Origin: Lachnoclostridium sp. UBA1781
GTDB lineage: Bacteria; Bacillota; Clostridia; Lachnospirales; Lachnospiraceae
DNA: 17,512 nt
Assembly: GCA_002315495.1 (NCBI GenBank)
Contig: DCGJ01000072.1
Span: 2,130 to 19,641, forward strand
Reading direction: 5' to 3'
Shown here: one piece after another, positions 5,155 through 13,651 of the stretch
Layout: the number at the start of each line of letters is the position of its first letter
How positions within the stretch are numbered: the stretch's first letter is position 1
Notes under the pieces: generated by a model
The model's input: the letters and a program-made list of their open reading frames with translations, nothing else
Told to the model about the DNA's origin: nothing
Databases searched by the model: none
Position numbers and translations under genes: made by a program

Positions 5155-6552
5155 CTAACGTACTCTCTTTCTGAAAGCCAATACGCAGCAGAGACCTGCA
5201 AGCATAATGATTGCCATTAGAGTTGTGTTCATTGCATCACCGGTGTTAGCACTTGCAGCAGGTGCTTCGCTTTCTGCAGGAGTTTCGCTTTCTGCAGGGC
5301 TTTCGCTTTCAACCGGAGTTTCGCTCTCGACAACCTCTTCGCTTTCTGTAGGCGTTTCGCTCTCAACAACCTCTTCGCTTTCTGTAGGAGTCTCGCTCTC
5401 AACAACCTCTTCCGTCTCTTCCGTTTCAGAAGTTTCCTCTGTTTCTACCGTCTCCTCGGTCTCATCAGTTTCCTCGGTCTCGCCCGTCTCTTCCGTTTCA
5501 GGAGCCACATAGGTTATTGACTCATCCTTCGTGAAACCACAGACGGTACAAGTAAACACCTTAAGACCATCCTGCTCAGCAGTTGCCTCTCTTACTACCT
5601 TCCCATCGTCAAAGGTATGCTCCTCGGAAGCAAAACTCTCACCGCAATCTTCACATACCAAATGATGTCCATCCTCACCATCCTGAACATAATCCTCAGG
5701 AGTTGCATCTTCCGAATCCGGACTATGTGTAATGGTTACCGGCACTTCAAACACCTCAAAATAACCTTTGAACATATCGTAAAAATCATAATCAGAAGGG
5801 AGGTCTCCGGAATCGAATTCCTTCTCATTAAATGTGAAACAAACTAAAACCGTTCCCGTCTCTTCGTCGACCAGCTCGCTTATATCTGTTTCCTCATCCC
5901 CGTCAAAAAAACTATAATCACCAATCGGTGTTCCGTCCGAATACGTTTCCTCAACTTGCGGGAATGCAAAATCCTCGACCTTCTGCCCACATCCCGCGGT
6001 AATTTCGGTTGGTTTGGTAAACTTAGGGGTTTGTCTAATCTCAAGAACAGGGAGAATATTGGCCTTAGAAAATTCCGTGGAAGAATAGGTGACCTGTTTC
6101 TTTTGAAGATCCTCCACCGAAATAGTATCACCGATATGGTATGTATTCGGAGTTCCTACGATCCTTTCACTATAGTAAACCTCTCCACTTTCGAATTCCA
6201 TAAGATCAACAGTCCACAAATTATATGTTACATCAATCTTTTCAAGTAAAGCCTCAGGAATATCTTCCGGCACCAGTTCCTCATCAATCCATCCCGACGA
6301 CGGATACATTCCTGAACGATAAGGTTGCTGTCCTTCATAACACCAATCATAAGCGTAAGAGGAATAACGAACCACAACAACATCTTCGTTGTCTCCGGAC
6401 CGAAAACCCATACCGCCCATGAAACCACCTTTCTGGAGAGCCGCATCATACTTATCCCCATCAAAAGCAGGCTCCTTCGCCCATGCCAAATTCGAAATTA
6501 CCATAAGCATTGCCAGCAGCAATGCTACTAACCCATGCAATCTCTTCTTCAT
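5155..6552 (-). CDS. Secreted wall-anchored surface protein with NTGD sorting signal
   Basis: The ATG at 6552 has GGAGG 8 bases upstream. The 465-aa product starts with a Sec signal peptide, with likely cleavage after A-W-A at about residue 25. The C-terminus has an N-T-G-D motif, a hydrophobic helix and RKRVR, the layout of a sortase substrate in which NTGD takes the place of LPxTG. Residues about 295-345 contain two C-x2-C pairs (VCEDCGES and FTCTVCGF) spaced by His-Thr-Phe, a Cys-rich module seen in clostridial surface proteins. The next stretch is Thr/Glu repeats followed by SETP/EEVVES repeats, a likely wall-spanning stalk. The N-terminal domain (WCYEGQQPYRSGMYPSSGW, among others) is not recognised. 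It has its own promoter and is followed by the 5071-5107 terminator. No sortase gene is visible in the window. Confidence 0.88.
   Translation of the reverse strand: MKKRLHGLVALLLAMLMVISNLAWAKEPAFDGDKYDAALQKGGFMGGMGFRSGDNEDVVVVRYSSYAYDWCYEGQQPYRSGMYPSSGWIDEELVPEDIPEALLEKIDVTYNLWTVDLMEFESGEVYYSERIVGTPNTYHIGDTISVEDLQKKQVTYSSTEFSKANILPVLEIRQTPKFTKPTEITAGCGQKVEDFAFPQVEETYSDGTPIGDYSFFDGDEETDISELVDEETGTVLVCFTFNEKEFDSGDLPSDYDFYDMFKGYFEVFEVPVTITHSPDSEDATPEDYVQDGEDGHHLVCEDCGESFASEEHTFDDGKVVREATAEQDGLKVFTCTVCGFTKDESITYVAPETEETGETEETDETEETVETEETSETEETEEVVESETPTESEEVVESETPTESEEVVESETPVESESPAESETPAESEAPAASANTGDAMNTTLMAIIMLAGLCCVLAFRKRVR
5264..5407. repeat. Eight 18-bp tandem repeats coding the wall-protein stalk
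   Basis: Units of the form GTTTCGCTTTCTGCAGGA begin every 18 bases from 5264 to 5390. Units 4-8 also form a 36-bp higher-order repeat in which CTCTCAACAACC alternates with CTTTCTGTAGGA. Each unit encodes six residues of the Ser/Glu/Thr/Pro stalk, so copy-number change would alter stalk length without breaking the frame. Confidence 0.9.
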
Positions 6553-6608
6553 TTCTTTTCCTCCATTTTCCTTTGCCCTTTCCTAATAGAAAGAACCTAT
6601 CAAATAAC

Positions 6609-6637
6609 AATATATCGAATATCCCATTAAATGTCAA
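6609..6637 (-). promoter_or_regulatory. Sigma-A type promoter for the NTGD wall protein
   Basis: On the minus strand a perfect TTGACA (6632-6637) and TATATT (6609-6614) are 17 bases apart in the 87-bp gap between the two surface-protein genes. The wall protein can therefore be expressed even if the upstream giant gene is off. Confidence 0.75.
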
Positions 6638-6639
6638 TC

Positions 6640-9600
6640 CTATCCTTGACTCTTCTTATTCTTATCCTTTTTCTTCTTGTCCGTCATTGCCCGAACAAGG
6701 ATGTAAATCGCCAGTAACAAAATCAAAAGAATGACAATGATGATTAGGATAATCGCACCGGCGCTCATGCCTTTTGACTTCGAGTCACTGTCCGACTTTG
6801 AATCCGTTTCCGGAGTTGGCTCCACAGAGATTTCCGAGGTTGGCTCGGTTGACGGCTCAGCGGAAGGCTCCGTGGCTTCTTCGGTAACCGGTGCCGGATC
6901 GGCAGGCTTTGGCTCGCCATCCTTGACAAAGCCCATATCCTCCGACCAGTCGGTAAGGTCCTTTCCGGCCTCAATCTCCGAAACGCTAATACCGGTCGCA
7001 TTTGCAATCGCAATACTGCTCATATCCTTATGGCAGAAGTCGCAGAAAAGGTCCATATCCACATCCTTATGGTTATGCTTTTCGATTGCATGTTCTTCTC
7101 TAAGCCCACAGTTTTCGCAAATGCGGAATCGAACATACGAATCCTCCCCCGTGATTTCCACATCCCACGCGGAGAAACTATGCTCTGTGAGCGGAAGCTG
7201 CTTTGTCAGGCTCTCGCCGCATTTGCATTCATACACGATGGAACCGGTCTTGGTACAGGTGGACGGCGTATTGGACTTCTCCTTGAAATCATGCACGTGC
7301 TCCGATTCCACAACAAGTGTAAGTGTCGCTTCCGTTTTGCTTGCCGGAGTAACCTCTACCTTCTCCGTCTTCTTCTCATAATGGTCGATTTCCTGATGGG
7401 CTCCCGTCTTTACTTCTTCCGTATGATATCCCAGCGTGCTAAAGATAATCCAGCCGGTAAAGCCGGTATCCGCAGTTCCCTCGACGCCTACAAGATTACA
7501 TTCATACGCCTCGTCCAGATATTCACCCACGTAATGGACCGTTGCCTTCTGTGTCATAGGGAATACTTCAACCCAGGTATTCGGATGATCCGGGTCAATA
7601 TTATAAACAATCTTGGAATAATGATCCGGGTCCACAACAAAGGAAACCTGATATTCATGCTGCAAAGGAACCTCGTTCTCCACCCTCATCGTTTCGTACT
7701 CATCGACCATTTTATATACCGGCACCTCGGTCACCTTGGTCTCATACTGTGCCTCAACCGACGCAGAAATCTTGATCTCATAGATGCCTTCACTTCCGGT
7801 CTCCGGCGTTCCGACCAGGCCGTTACTTCCAAGGCTGACGCCCTTTGGCAATTCGCCCGAAACAAGCTTATACGTAGGCTTTCCCTTCGTTTTATTCATA
7901 AGGTTAAAGGAATAGGACAGACTCTTTTTCGGTGCCATGCTTACCAACTCCGATTCGAGGGCAAATGCACCCTTGTTCGTCGCGGTCTCCTCTTCCTTCA
8001 CCTCCGGATTCAGCGTAACATCCAAAAATCCATTGGAATCAATCTTAAAATCACCCAAAGAATAATTCGGGATACTAATCTTAATGTCCGATTTCTTAAG
8101 GTTCGCATTCAGAGCAACGCCCTCCTTCGGCACAACCTTCAGATGAACCTTACCCTTTTCATCGATACCCTCGACGTAGAGGTCAACGTCTCCGGCGCTT
8201 TCACCACCCGCTTTGATATCCAGAATCCTCTTAATCTTCACGTTGGCACTGGTGCCCTGAATTGCCACCTCATCGACCTGCTCCTTGTGGTTATTCTCAT
8301 CCGTGCACTCCACAGTAAGGGTTGCATAGTCCGTATTTACAACGCTGAAGCCCTTCATCTGGCACAGCACCCTCATACCGTCTAACTCATCCGTACAATC
8401 CGAAATCGTAAGTGTTGAATAATCCTCGCTAAACTCGATTTTACCCCAGCCATTTTCCTCTATGGCCTGAATCGGAATGTCCAAACTCCAATTGTAGGTA
8501 AATGCGGCATAGTGGTCCACCTCATCGTAGCGATAAAGCTTGTCTGCGTAACCCGTCGCGGTCGCTACTGCCGTGAAGACAACCTTACCGCCTTCCTTTA
8601 CCTCCGTATTTACCGGATTCTTTGTTACAACCGGATTAATGGTACCAAGCTCATCTTCGGAAAGCTTCTCAAGTACCTCCTTCTTTACAAACCGCATACG
8701 GCCCTGATAGTAGAAGCCTGCATATTCACCGCCAAAGCCTTCCACGAAAATGACCGTTCCCTGCTTCAATCCGCCAACACGTTCTGCGGAATCACTCATA
8801 TCGGCGCGGACATTGACCGAGCCCGCGGTAACGCGATAAAAGCCCTGCGTATCGAACATATAAGAGATATCGGTTGCCTGCTGTTCGGTTGGGGCAAGCC
8901 ACCATGCGAACAGCCAGCCGTCACGTCCGTTATAGTTGAACTTGATAAAATATCCAAACATTTCGGTCGCGGTTACAACCACGCCAACCGGAAGCGTTCC
9001 GATTTTATCGCCGTAAACCGAATCACCCAGTACATCCACAGGATGTCTTACCACATAGTTTTGCGTAGTCGGATACTCCTTCTTGCCATCGCCATAACCG
9101 TAGAATTCCAGGCAGTCTGCCGGAATCTTACCGTTCTTTCCGGCCGTATCGCTGTGAACGTAATAAGAATCGTCTTTCTTTCCGCTTTCAAGAAGAACCA
9201 CCAGGTCGCCCTTCTTTAAGGTTATCGTCTTGTCGGAACCGTCCTCGAGATAGGTGAATTCGGCATCCTTTATAAGACGGAAGATATTGCCGTTCGTATA
9301 CTGGCTGCTGTATGGAGTGAAGGATGCCGAGGTGTCAAAGTTCTCATTTACATAATATGTTTTGTAAAGGAAAATCTCCCGGTCGCCGGTGCCGTGCCTT
9401 GAAAAGAGATTTACCTCTTCCCCGTTTACAAATGCACTCGGATTTCTTCGGAAGGTCCACCCATCCTCTACCCGGAGCGAAATCACCGCACGGTAGCTGC
9501 CATTTTCAAAATTACCGCTGGAATCCAGATCCGTCCACTGTCCCACGCTCAGTTTCTGCCATCTTACGTCCTCCAGCGTCACGTGCTCGGTTTCATTGCT

Positions 9601-10168
9601 GATATCGACTGCATACATATCCTTCCCAGTCGCAATGTCACCCTCGTCAATCGTAACCTGAATATCATTCAGATAGTCCTTACTCAGTACCGTTGTGGTA
9701 AAAACCGGCGAGTCGTAGTTTTTTCCGTTGATGGTTACTCTGCAGACAAATGCCCACTGGTTTTCCACGCTACGCTCAGCATCCTCTTCGTTTGACATCC
9801 ACTGAAAATGGTCCATCGTCGCCTTGTTCAGCATGCTTTCATTCACATCGACCACGGTCCGTTCAAACTCCTGCGCATAGTACCATCTTGTGAACCAGGT
9901 ATTCGGCAGATAATAATCTCCCGGGAATAACGATTCCCCCGCAAGGCAGTTAATCGTGTAAAACCACTGGTATGTGATTTCATCTTTTTCCTCGGTATTC
10001 AAAACCTTAACGCTGTAGTAGGCGGGACTCCCCTCCACCACGTTATAATCGTATCGATCAACGATTACAATCGGCTCTGTTCGTGCGAACGAAACCTCCG
10101 GCAATGTCAGAACGACCAGAACCGCTGCCAAAAAACTTGCAAAAAAACTGTTTTACAAATCGTTTCAT
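6640..10168 (-). CDS. Giant SH3/Ig surface protein with +1 frameshift at a T7 tract in the signal peptide
   Basis: A long open frame of 1163 codons (from a TTG at 10131) lacks a proper start and ribosome-binding site. An ATG at 10168 with GGGGGAG just upstream begins a perfect signal peptide (MKRFVKQFFASFLAAVLVV) if one T is removed from the T7 run at 10141-10147. As written it stops after about 36 codons. Numbering from the TTG, three SH3-like domains lie at about 284-346, 356-415 and 429-489. An Ig-like domain lies at about 497-607 and a putative Ig (GTPETGSEGIYEI type) at about 737-794. A Cys-rich module with C-x-C and C-x2-C pairs lies at about 947-1037, followed by a Ser/Glu/Pro linker, a membrane helix at about 1122-1144 and a Lys-rich tail. 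It is probably a wall-binding surface protein anchored by its C-terminal helix. The frame break may be phase variation, a decayed gene or a sequencing error. Sustained codon quality argues against long-term decay. Confidence 0.85.
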
Positions 10169-10196
10169 ATGACTCCCCCTTCGCATGAAATAATTC

Positions 10197-10225
10197 ATTA
10201 TATTTAGAACACTTACATCTTCTAA
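10197..10225 (-). promoter_or_regulatory. Probable promoter for the giant surface protein
   Basis: A perfect TATAAT on the minus strand (10197-10202) has a weak -35, TTAGAA (10220-10225), 17 bases upstream. It lies in the 66-bp gap after the aminopeptidase stop and gives a leader of only about 22 bases. Confidence 0.5.
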
Positions 10226-10234
10226 TTTCCCAGT

Positions 10235-11551
10235 CTACTCCGCATATTCGAGAAAACATTTTGCGAAATCTACCAACGCCTGTTCATCCTTTAGATTCAT
10301 CGTTTCACTGGCCGAATGCATCGCGAGAATCGGAACCCCCATATCCATCGCCGGCATCGGAAGCCGGGCTGCCATAATCGGTCCCATCGTGCTGCCTCCC
10401 GGCTGATCGGAATGATTCACGTGCTGACAATACGGAATCCGATTGTCACGACAAAGCTTTACGGCTTCCCCTACCATAACCGGCTCATAAGCATATCTCT
10501 GGGTGGAGCTCAGCTTCATCACCACGCCCTGACCGAGTTTGCCGGAATTGTCGGAATCAAACTTCTCCGGGTGATTCGGGTGAAGTGCGTGCGCCACATC
10601 GAGAGACAACAGACGGCTCTTCACAATCGCCTCGCGAAGCCGCATTTGCTCCATCGAAAGCCCGTCATAAATTTTCTCCAAGAGCATCGAGGTCAGTGTC
10701 GAATCCGCGCCCTGGCGGGTGTTGCTTCCCACCTCCTCATTGTCAAATAAACCAATGATGGAAAGCCCCACATTGCGGCTTGTCCGCGCATTTAAAATGC
10801 CCTTAAGCAGTGCGTAGCAGGAGCTCTGATTGTCGATTCGTCCGGACACAAGCAAATCATTATTCAGTCCGCAAATGCTCGCCTCCGCCGCGTTGTACAG
10901 ATACGCGTCAACGTCCAGAATATCGTCCGGGCCAACCCCTACCTGCTCGGCAACGAACTTTCGAAGCCACCCTGCGGTCATCGCCTCCGCGCCTCCGCCA
11001 ACGAGCGGCCGAAGGTCAACCGATTTCTTTAACTCCACGCCCTTATTCACATCCCGATTAAAATGAATCGGAAGGTTTGGAATCACGGCAACGGGCGTCT
11101 CGCTTTGAAAGAGACTGACGGTCACCCCGTCCTCCGAATCGATAACGGCACGACCGGCAATTCCAAGCGGACGATCCAGCCATGTATTCAAAATCGGTCC
11201 ACCGTACACCTCGCAGTCAAGCAGGGAATACGCCGAATTCATCTCTCCCATCGGCTTCACATGAAGGCACGGATAGTCGGTGTGCGCGATTGCGAGGCGA
11301 AATGCCTCTCCGGCATCGTACGCATTTCCAACAACCCAGGCATACATCATACCATCCGTCGGCATCGTGTAAAATCCGGCCACGCCGGTACGAGCCATCA
11401 CCGCCCCAAGGTCCCACTCTTCGCCCATGGAAAGCTCCACAAAGCCTGCTCGTTCCAAGGCCTCGCGGCAGGTGTCCACCGCATGGTACGGAGTAATTGC
11501 CCTATTCAGATAATCCAAAAAATCCATCTTCATCACCTCATCAACAATCAT
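10235..11551 (-). CDS. M18 family metallo-aminopeptidase
   Basis: The 438-aa product is full length for M18 (aspartyl or broad-specificity aminopeptidases such as ApeB/DNPEP), cytoplasmic zinc enzymes that trim N-terminal residues from peptides. The dinuclear-site motifs are all present in order: A-H-T-D (His90, Asp92), S-G-R-I-D-N (Asp240), D-N-E-E (Glu272, Glu273), D-V-A-H (Asp318) and M-H-S-A-S-E (His412). The usual NDLLVSGR and QHVNHSDQPGGST segments are also seen. The ATG at 11551 has GGGAGG 6 bases upstream. In-frame ATGs at residues 7 and 9 have a weaker GAGGTG and remain possible starts. It follows the nucleoid-associated gene by 59 bases with no terminator between, so the two are probably co-transcribed. 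Substrate preference cannot be read from sequence. Confidence 0.93.
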   Translation of the reverse strand: MIVDEVMKMDFLDYLNRAITPYHAVDTCREALERAGFVELSMGEEWDLGAVMARTGVAGFYTMPTDGMMYAWVVGNAYDAGEAFRLAIAHTDYPCLHVKPMGEMNSAYSLLDCEVYGGPILNTWLDRPLGIAGRAVIDSEDGVTVSLFQSETPVAVIPNLPIHFNRDVNKGVELKKSVDLRPLVGGGAEAMTAGWLRKFVAEQVGVGPDDILDVDAYLYNAAEASICGLNNDLLVSGRIDNQSSCYALLKGILNARTSRNVGLSIIGLFDNEEVGSNTRQGADSTLTSMLLEKIYDGLSMEQMRLREAIVKSRLLSLDVAHALHPNHPEKFDSDNSGKLGQGVVMKLSSTQRYAYEPVMVGEAVKLCRDNRIPYCQHVNHSDQPGGSTMGPIMAARLPMPAMDMGVPILAMHSASETMNLKDEQALVDFAKCFLEYAE

Positions 11552-11610
11552 ACAAAACCTCCCAACTTCCGACTGCGTCTTTCACACACGAAGCAAGTGC
11601 ATGCTCAAGC

Positions 11611-12609
11611 TTACGCTTTAATATTCTTAATCGACTTCAACACGATACTGATATTTCCCAAATCGTCCTGAAGATACTCCACATACTCATCATTTTTCAG
11701 ATATTCCACCGGCACCAAAAGCTCGATTCCGTTATCGGTCACGATTTTTTGCTTGCGACAGAGCTGCTTCTCGGTCTTCTTGCTGACCGGCATCGGATTG
11801 CGCGGGATGTCCTCGTCCTCTAACTTCTCGCGGTATGTATCGGCTGCCTTTTGGTTATCGGCAAATACGCTGTCCTCAATTTGCGCCACGCTGACACGCC
11901 CGGTCGCTTCGACCTGCTTCGCCACCTCGGCCTTGTATTCGAGAATCTTCTGCGGCACGTCCTTCTCCTCATAGCACTCGCAAATGGTGTCCACCGTCGT
12001 TTCCTTGATGGCCTCCACCTTCGCCTTTTCGGACGGCTTTGCCTTGATTCCGAGCACGCTCTCCGCAAGATAATTCAGTTTCACATCGTCAATATAGGCT
12101 TCTACATCCGCCACACGAACCAGGCGGTCGTAGATGTTAATCAGGAAGAATTCCACGTCCTTTCCCGGTGCCATCGGAAGCGCCTTCGTGTGCAGCGGCC
12201 AGTTGACCGTCCCTTCCTCCGATAACGTAAGTAGGAAATTCTCGCGGAACTTCATTTTAAAGAAGCCGACCCATGGTTGCTCCTCTGCCATAAAGAAGCA
12301 AAATGCGGCCGTTCCCGATGTGAGCTCTGCATTGTCTCTTACAAGCTCGTACATCTTGTCGGTCACCACATTGACAAACATCTCCAAGTCCGCCGGATCA
12401 TCCGTCACCATCTTGTCGAGCTCGTCCTCCTCGGTAAAGGGAGCCTCCTTCGCGGAAACGTTACCAAGATTCGAGGCAATCAGCTTCTGAAGATACCCAT
12501 ACAAACGGTCCTCGTCTCCAAGCTTCACTTCATTATAATTCGGGTACGGAAGACTTCTGTCTAACGTACACAGATAAACACGCATAATTTCAATATCCGA
12601 TGATTTCAT
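11611..12609 (-). CDS. Nucleoid-associated protein, NdpA/YejK-like (37-kDa family)
   Basis: The 332-aa product has no signal or membrane segment. It is acidic, with a central FFKMKFRENFLLTLSEEG and VEFFLINIYDRLVRV and a C-terminal IVTDNGIELLVPVEYLKND plus LGNISIVLKSI. This layout and the terminal beta-rich module resemble the 37-kDa nucleoid-associated family (YejK/NdpA) found divergently in many Firmicutes. Proteins of this family bind DNA in Proteobacteria. Their role in Clostridia is not well established, and I recognise the family by overall pattern rather than a catalytic motif. The ATG at 12609 has GGGAGG 6 bases upstream. It heads the minus-strand series and is divergent from the leucine operon. 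Confidence 0.68.
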   Translation of the reverse strand: MKSSDIEIMRVYLCTLDRSLPYPNYNEVKLGDEDRLYGYLQKLIASNLGNVSAKEAPFTEEDELDKMVTDDPADLEMFVNVVTDKMYELVRDNAELTSGTAAFCFFMAEEQPWVGFFKMKFRENFLLTLSEEGTVNWPLHTKALPMAPGKDVEFFLINIYDRLVRVADVEAYIDDVKLNYLAESVLGIKAKPSEKAKVEAIKETTVDTICECYEEKDVPQKILEYKAEVAKQVEATGRVSVAQIEDSVFADNQKAADTYREKLEDEDIPRNPMPVSKKTEKQLCRKQKIVTDNGIELLVPVEYLKNDEYVEYLQDDLGNISIVLKSIKNIKA

Positions 12610-12675
12610 TCATAACCTCCCGTCAGGTGAGCATTTTCACCCCAAGTCTCTATATCTTAAAGAAATCCTCCGTAT

Positions 12676-12704
12676 ATTGTACCATCTTTTTCGTTCCACT
12701 TCCA
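12676..12704 (-). promoter_or_regulatory. Weak promoter candidate for the nucleoid-associated protein gene
   Basis: TACAAT on the minus strand (12676-12681) is a good -10. The matching -35 position (TGGAAG, 12699-12704) is poor. It sits about 67 bases before the ATG at 12609. No better alternative was seen in the gap. Confidence 0.35.
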
Positions 12705-12795
12705 CAGGTTTTTAAAGCCTTTGTATAGTCCTGCCGGAAAATGACACTTTTCCTTATTCCTATCAACATTTTTAACATCCGGGGGGATTTTTCTG

Positions 12796-12824
12796 TTGAC
12801 AGATTGGAAATCATCGTTTATGAT
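12796..12824 (+). promoter_or_regulatory. Strong sigma-A promoter of the leucine operon
   Basis: TTGACA (12796-12801) and TATGAT (12819-12824) are separated by exactly 17 bases. Transcription should start near 12831 and enter the T-box leader, so control is mainly by attenuation rather than initiation. Confidence 0.85.
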
Positions 12825-12844
12825 ACAAAAAAATACACGAAAAG

Positions 12845-13122
12845 CGTTGACGGGAAGAAAAATGTTGGGACGTTCTCAGAGAGCTGCCGGTTGGTGTGAG
12901 GCAGTAACAGAACTACATATAATACTCATCCCTGAGCTGCCGGAGTGAACTGACAGTAGCCCCGTGCCGGATGTCCACCGTAAAAAGGGACAGCAATTCG
13001 CCTTGGCCGATTGCAGTGAGCGGCTTGAATTTCAAGCAAGAAGAGTGGTACCGCGGAACATAAAGTAGACTTTATGCCCGTCTCTTCAGAAGCATATGCT
13101 TTTGAAGCGGTGGGCTTTTTTG
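12845..13122 (+). promoter_or_regulatory. Leucine T-box riboswitch leader
   Basis: The conserved T-box sequence AGAGTGGTACCGCGG lies at 13042-13056 and would pair with the free CCA end of tRNA in the antiterminator. Stem I begins near 12877 with AGAGAG, continues through GGTTGGTGTGAGGCAGT, and closes with GAGCTGCCGGAGTGAAC. CTC at 12925-12927, in AATACTCATCC, sits where the specifier codon is expected and reads leucine. That matches the downstream leu genes. Uncharged tRNA-Leu should stabilise the antiterminator and turn on the operon. Charged tRNA should leave the terminator at 13076-13122. The 5' boundary is approximate. Confidence 0.93.
13076..13122 (+). terminator. T-box controlled intrinsic terminator
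   Basis: GCCCGTCTCTTCAGAAGCAT (13076-13095) can fold on ATGCTTTTGAAGCGGTGGGC (13096-13115). GCCC/GGGC and TTCA-GAAGCAT pair well around a small internal loop, and TTTTTTGTTG follows. It is the off-state structure that competes with the antiterminator. Confidence 0.85.
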
Positions 13123-13174
13123 TTGTCCGAAAGAGAATTGAGAAAAATTTACAAACGAAGGAGTTTAGTTTACC

Positions 13175-13648
13175 ATGGGAAGGATTTTTAAATTTGAGAA
13201 GGACGTTGATACGGATCAGATTATTGCATCACAGTATCTTTTGTTTCCGACCATTGAGGAAATGAAGTCACATACCTTTGAATCGTTAGATGCCGAATTT
13301 GCGGAAAATGTTCGGCCGGGAGATTTCGTAGTAGCTGACGAGAACTTTGGCTGCGGCTCCTCCCGTGAGCAGGCACCGAGCGTGCTGAAAGCACTTGGTG
13401 TAAAGGCGGTAATTGCCAAATCCTTCGCCCGCATTTTCTATCGCAACTCCATTAACATCGGAATGCCGGTTATCGTCAGCAAGGAGTTACATGACGCGGT
13501 TTCTGCCGGTGACGAAATGGAGCTGGACCTCGAGAACGGAACGATTCTTGCCGGCGGCAAGACCTATTCCTGTACCAAGCTACCTCAAAAGATGCAGGAC
13601 ATTCTGGACCAGGGTGGCCTGATTGCTTCACTAAATAAGGAGGACTAG
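13175..13648 (+). CDS. leuD: Isopropylmalate dehydratase-type small subunit, copy 1
   Basis: The 157-aa swivel-domain protein is of the archaeal-type LeuD/homoaconitase small-subunit family. It carries VDTDQII (11-17), the substrate-loop position Y-L-L-F-P-T (21-26), NFGCGSSREQAP (57-68) and IAKSFARIFYRNSINIG, all typical. With the next gene it should form the Fe-S isomerase that converts 2-isopropylmalate to 3-isopropylmalate in leucine synthesis. The ATG at 13175 has AAGGAG about 11 bases upstream. It is the first cistron after the T-box terminator. A second small subunit follows in the same operon, so this one may serve a related hydroxy-acid such as citramalate. Sequence alone does not decide. 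Confidence 0.88.
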   Translation: MGRIFKFEKDVDTDQIIASQYLLFPTIEEMKSHTFESLDAEFAENVRPGDFVVADENFGCGSSREQAPSVLKALGVKAVIAKSFARIFYRNSINIGMPVIVSKELHDAVSAGDEMELDLENGTILAGGKTYSCTKLPQKMQDILDQGGLIASLNKED

Positions 13649-13651
13649 ACT

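Noticed and set aside
7030..8385. 451-aa plus-strand open frame opposite the giant surface protein
   Set aside because: It is antisense to clear domain-coding sequence, its composition is typical of a shadow frame, and it has no ribosome-binding site.
8512..9219. 235-aa plus-strand open frame
   Set aside because: It is antisense to the SH3 and Ig domains of the giant surface protein and has no recognisable motif.
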